NCBI GenBank assembly: GCA_946699065.1
Contig: CAMPDV010000065.1
Coordinates: forward strand, 558,001-622,000
DNA from: Loxodes magnus
Lineage: Eukaryota; Ciliophora; Karyorelictea; Loxodida; Loxodidae
Length of the DNA: 64,000 nucleotides
Reading direction: 5' to 3'
In this document: one piece after another, positions 62,626 through 64,000 of the stretch
How the letters are laid out: each line of letters opens with the position of its first letter
How positions within the stretch are numbered: the stretch's first letter is position 1
Translations under genes and position numbers: made by a program
Notes under the pieces: model-generated
What the model was told of the DNA's origin: nothing
Databases searched by the model: none
What the model saw: the letters and a program-made list of their open reading frames with translations, nothing else

Positions 62626-64000
62626 GTTTGACTGAAATAGAATTTTAAGTAAATTAAAATCAGTTTGACTGAAAAAGTATTTTAAGTAAATTAAAATAAG
62701 ATTGACTGAAATAGAATTTTAAGTAAATTAAAATCAGTTTGACTGAAATAGAATTTTAAGTAAATAATATAAGTATGATAGAAATAGAATTTTAAGTAAA
62801 TTAAAATCAGTTTGATAGAAATAGAATTTTAAGTAAATTAAAATAAGTGTGACTGAAATAGAATTTTAAGTAAATTTAAAAAAGTATGAATGAAATAGAA
62901 TTTTAAGTAAATTAAAAATGTTTGACTGAAATAGAATTTTAAGTAAATTAAAATCAGTTTGACTGAAAAAGTATTTTAAGTAAATTAAAATAAGTGTGAC
63001 TGAAAAAGTATTTTAAGTAAATTAAAATCAGTTTGACTGAAAAAGTATTTTAAGTAAATTAAAATAAGTGTGACTGAAATAGAATTTTAAGTAAATTAAA
63101 ATCAGTTTGACTGAAATAGAATTTTAAGTAAATAATATAAGTATGATAGAAATAGAATTTTAAGTAAATTAAAATCAGTTTGATAGAAATAGAATTTTAA
63201 GTAAATTAAAATAAGTGTGACTGAAATAGAATTTTAATTAAATTAAAATAAGTGTGACTGAAAAAGAATTTTAATTAAATTAAAATAAGTGTGACTGAAA
63301 AAGTATTTTAAGTAAATTAAAATCAGTTTGACTGAAAAAGTATTTTAAGTAAATTAAAATAAGTGTGACTGAAATAGAATTTTAAGTAAATTAAAATCAG
63401 TTTGACTGAAATAGAATTTTAAGTAAATTAAAATAGTTTGACTGAAATAGAATTTTAAGTAAATTAAAATAAGTGTGACTGAAATAGAATTTTAAGTAAA
63501 TTAAAATAAGTGTGACTGAAATAGATTTTTAAGTAAATTAAAATAAGTTTGACTGAAATAGAATTTTAAGTAAATTAAAATCAGTTTGACTGAAAAAGTA
63601 TTTTAAGTAAATTAAAATCAGTGTGATGAAATACAATTTTAAGTAAATTAAAATCAATTTGACTGAAATAGAATTTTAAGTAAATTAAAATAAGTTTGAT
63701 AAAAATAGAATTTTAAGTAAATTAAAATCAGTATGACTGAAATGGAATTTTAAGTAAATTAAAATAAGTGTGACTGAAATAGAATTTTAAGTAAATTAAA
63801 ATAAGTGTGACTGAAATAGAATTTTAAGTAAATTAAAATAAGTGTGACTGAAATAGATTTTTAAGTAAATTAAAATAAGTGTGACTGAAATAGAATTTTA
63901 AGTAAATTAAAATAAGTTTGACTGAAATAGATTTTTAAGCAAATTAAAATAGTTTGACTGAAATAGAATTTTAAGTAAATTAAAATCAGTTTGACTGAAA
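62626..64000 (+). repeat. Copy of 58136-59510, cut by the window end
   Basis: See 58136-59510. The match is complete to base 64000, so the higher-order pattern and the array continue beyond the window. Confidence 0.92.

Larger units (their letters stand above)
1..64000 (+). repeat. 37-bp AT-rich satellite DNA array, head-to-tail, fills the window
   Basis: The core TTTGACTGAAATAG recurs every 36-37 bases from start to end, always on the plus strand; I saw no inverted monomer, gap or foreign insertion. The unit reads: A/T block TAAATTAAAAT, linker AAG or CAG, core GTTTGACTGAAATAG, tail AATTTTAAG. The consensus has 17 A, 13 T, 5 G and 2 C (one C in the AAG form). Frequent substitutions lie in the linker, in the three bases before GAC (TTT, TGT, TAT, TGA, TTA, CAC), in AAATAG (AAAAAG) and in the tail (TTTCAAG, AAATTTAAG, TTTTTAAG, AATTTTAATT). 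One-base-shorter variants (AAATAGTTTG, AAAAATGTTTG, GTGATGAAAT, GTATGATAG) keep the mean period slightly below 37. Such long pure arrays are typical of eukaryotic constitutive heterochromatin. No coding capacity is supported. The satellite family is not one I recognise by name. Confidence 0.97.

Noticed and set aside
1-64000. CRISPR array
   Set aside because: The 37-bp repeat length is in the right range, but there are no spacers: repeats are contiguous and variable, and there is no cas gene or leader.
1-64000. Bacterial-type promoters (TTGACT with downstream TATAAT-like boxes)
   Set aside because: TTGACT occurs in most monomers by virtue of the repeat. Where TATAAT appears (AAATTATAAT near 8150 and 10435) the spacing is about 21 bases, too long, and there is no gene downstream.
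1-64000. Plant W-box (TTGACT/C) or AP-1-like sites in every monomer
   Set aside because: The six-base match is real, but such short motifs in a repeat carry no weight without binding data, and TGACTGA differs from the AP-1 site TGACTCA.
1-64000. CENP-B box, telomere repeats, or yeast-type ARS consensus
   Set aside because: No CENP-B-box-like or telomeric string was seen. The nearest ARS-like string (ATTTATGTATA near 4192 and 5932) has a mismatch and is expected by chance in such AT-rich DNA.
1-64000. Minisatellite-encoded repetitive protein on the plus strand
   Set aside because: Each monomer has several in-frame TAA/TGA/TAG triplets in all plus-strand frames (TAAATTAAAA, TGACTGA, AATAGAA), so no long frame can exist.

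Overview
The whole 64 kb window is one uninterrupted array of a short AT-rich satellite. The monomer is 37 bp, with common 36-bp variants, and is repeated head-to-tail in a single orientation from the first base to the last, about 1,730 monomers by division. Each monomer has an A/T block (TAAATTAAAAT), a short linker (AAG or CAG), the core TTTGACTGAAATAG and a tail AATTTTAAG. The consensus has 6-7 G+C bases in 37 (16-19%). I see no gene, RNA gene, transposon, telomere repeat or stretch of unique DNA. The only open frames of note are five near-identical 65-codon reading frames on the minus strand. They start with GTG and are by-products of reading the 37-bp repeat through all three frames.

This is almost certainly eukaryotic heterochromatin (centromeric, pericentromeric, subtelomeric or B-chromosome-like) from an AT-rich genome. 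A pure array of this size is not expected in a bacterium. With no coding or unique anchor I cannot name the organism.

The information lies in the higher-order organisation. Monomer subtypes (GTTTGAC, GTGTGAC, GTATGAC, GTGAGAC, GTTAGAC, GCACGAC, GTTTGAA, GAAAAAGTATT tails, TTTCAAG tails and others) are arranged in blocks that have been duplicated many times. Clear tandem duplications have periods of about 890 bp (180-1921), 1740 bp (3465-6960, no difference seen), 407 bp (11718-12491), about 921 bp (15462-17088 and 18850-20693), 440 bp (17279-18178), 148 bp (22007-22348), 2455-2457 bp (48060-52745), 3275 bp (54091-60528) and 918 bp (59535-61445). Dispersed copies lie 1.4 to 11.8 kb apart.

By region: 0-3.5 kb is a block with an internal 890-bp duplication whose right part recurs at 13.3-14.6 kb. 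3.5-7 kb is the 1740-bp pair. 7-15.4 kb is a mixed field. 15.4-20.7 kb carries two pairs of 921-bp units and the 440-bp pair. 20.7-36.8 kb is a mosaic of 0.6-1.4 kb copies. 36.8-44.9 kb is a duplication of about 4.3 kb with internal insertions. 44.5-53.3 kb holds 1.2 and 2.5 kb copies. 54-64 kb is the most regular part, with nested 0.9, 1.4, 3.3 and 4.5 kb duplications that run off the right edge. A diagnostic monomer group (AATCAATTTGACTG followed by GTTTGATAAAAATAG) first appears at about 38.7 kb and recurs to the end, so the left and right parts have different recent histories. All coordinates of duplications were read by eye; ends are good to a few bases where a mismatch is cited and to tens of bases otherwise.
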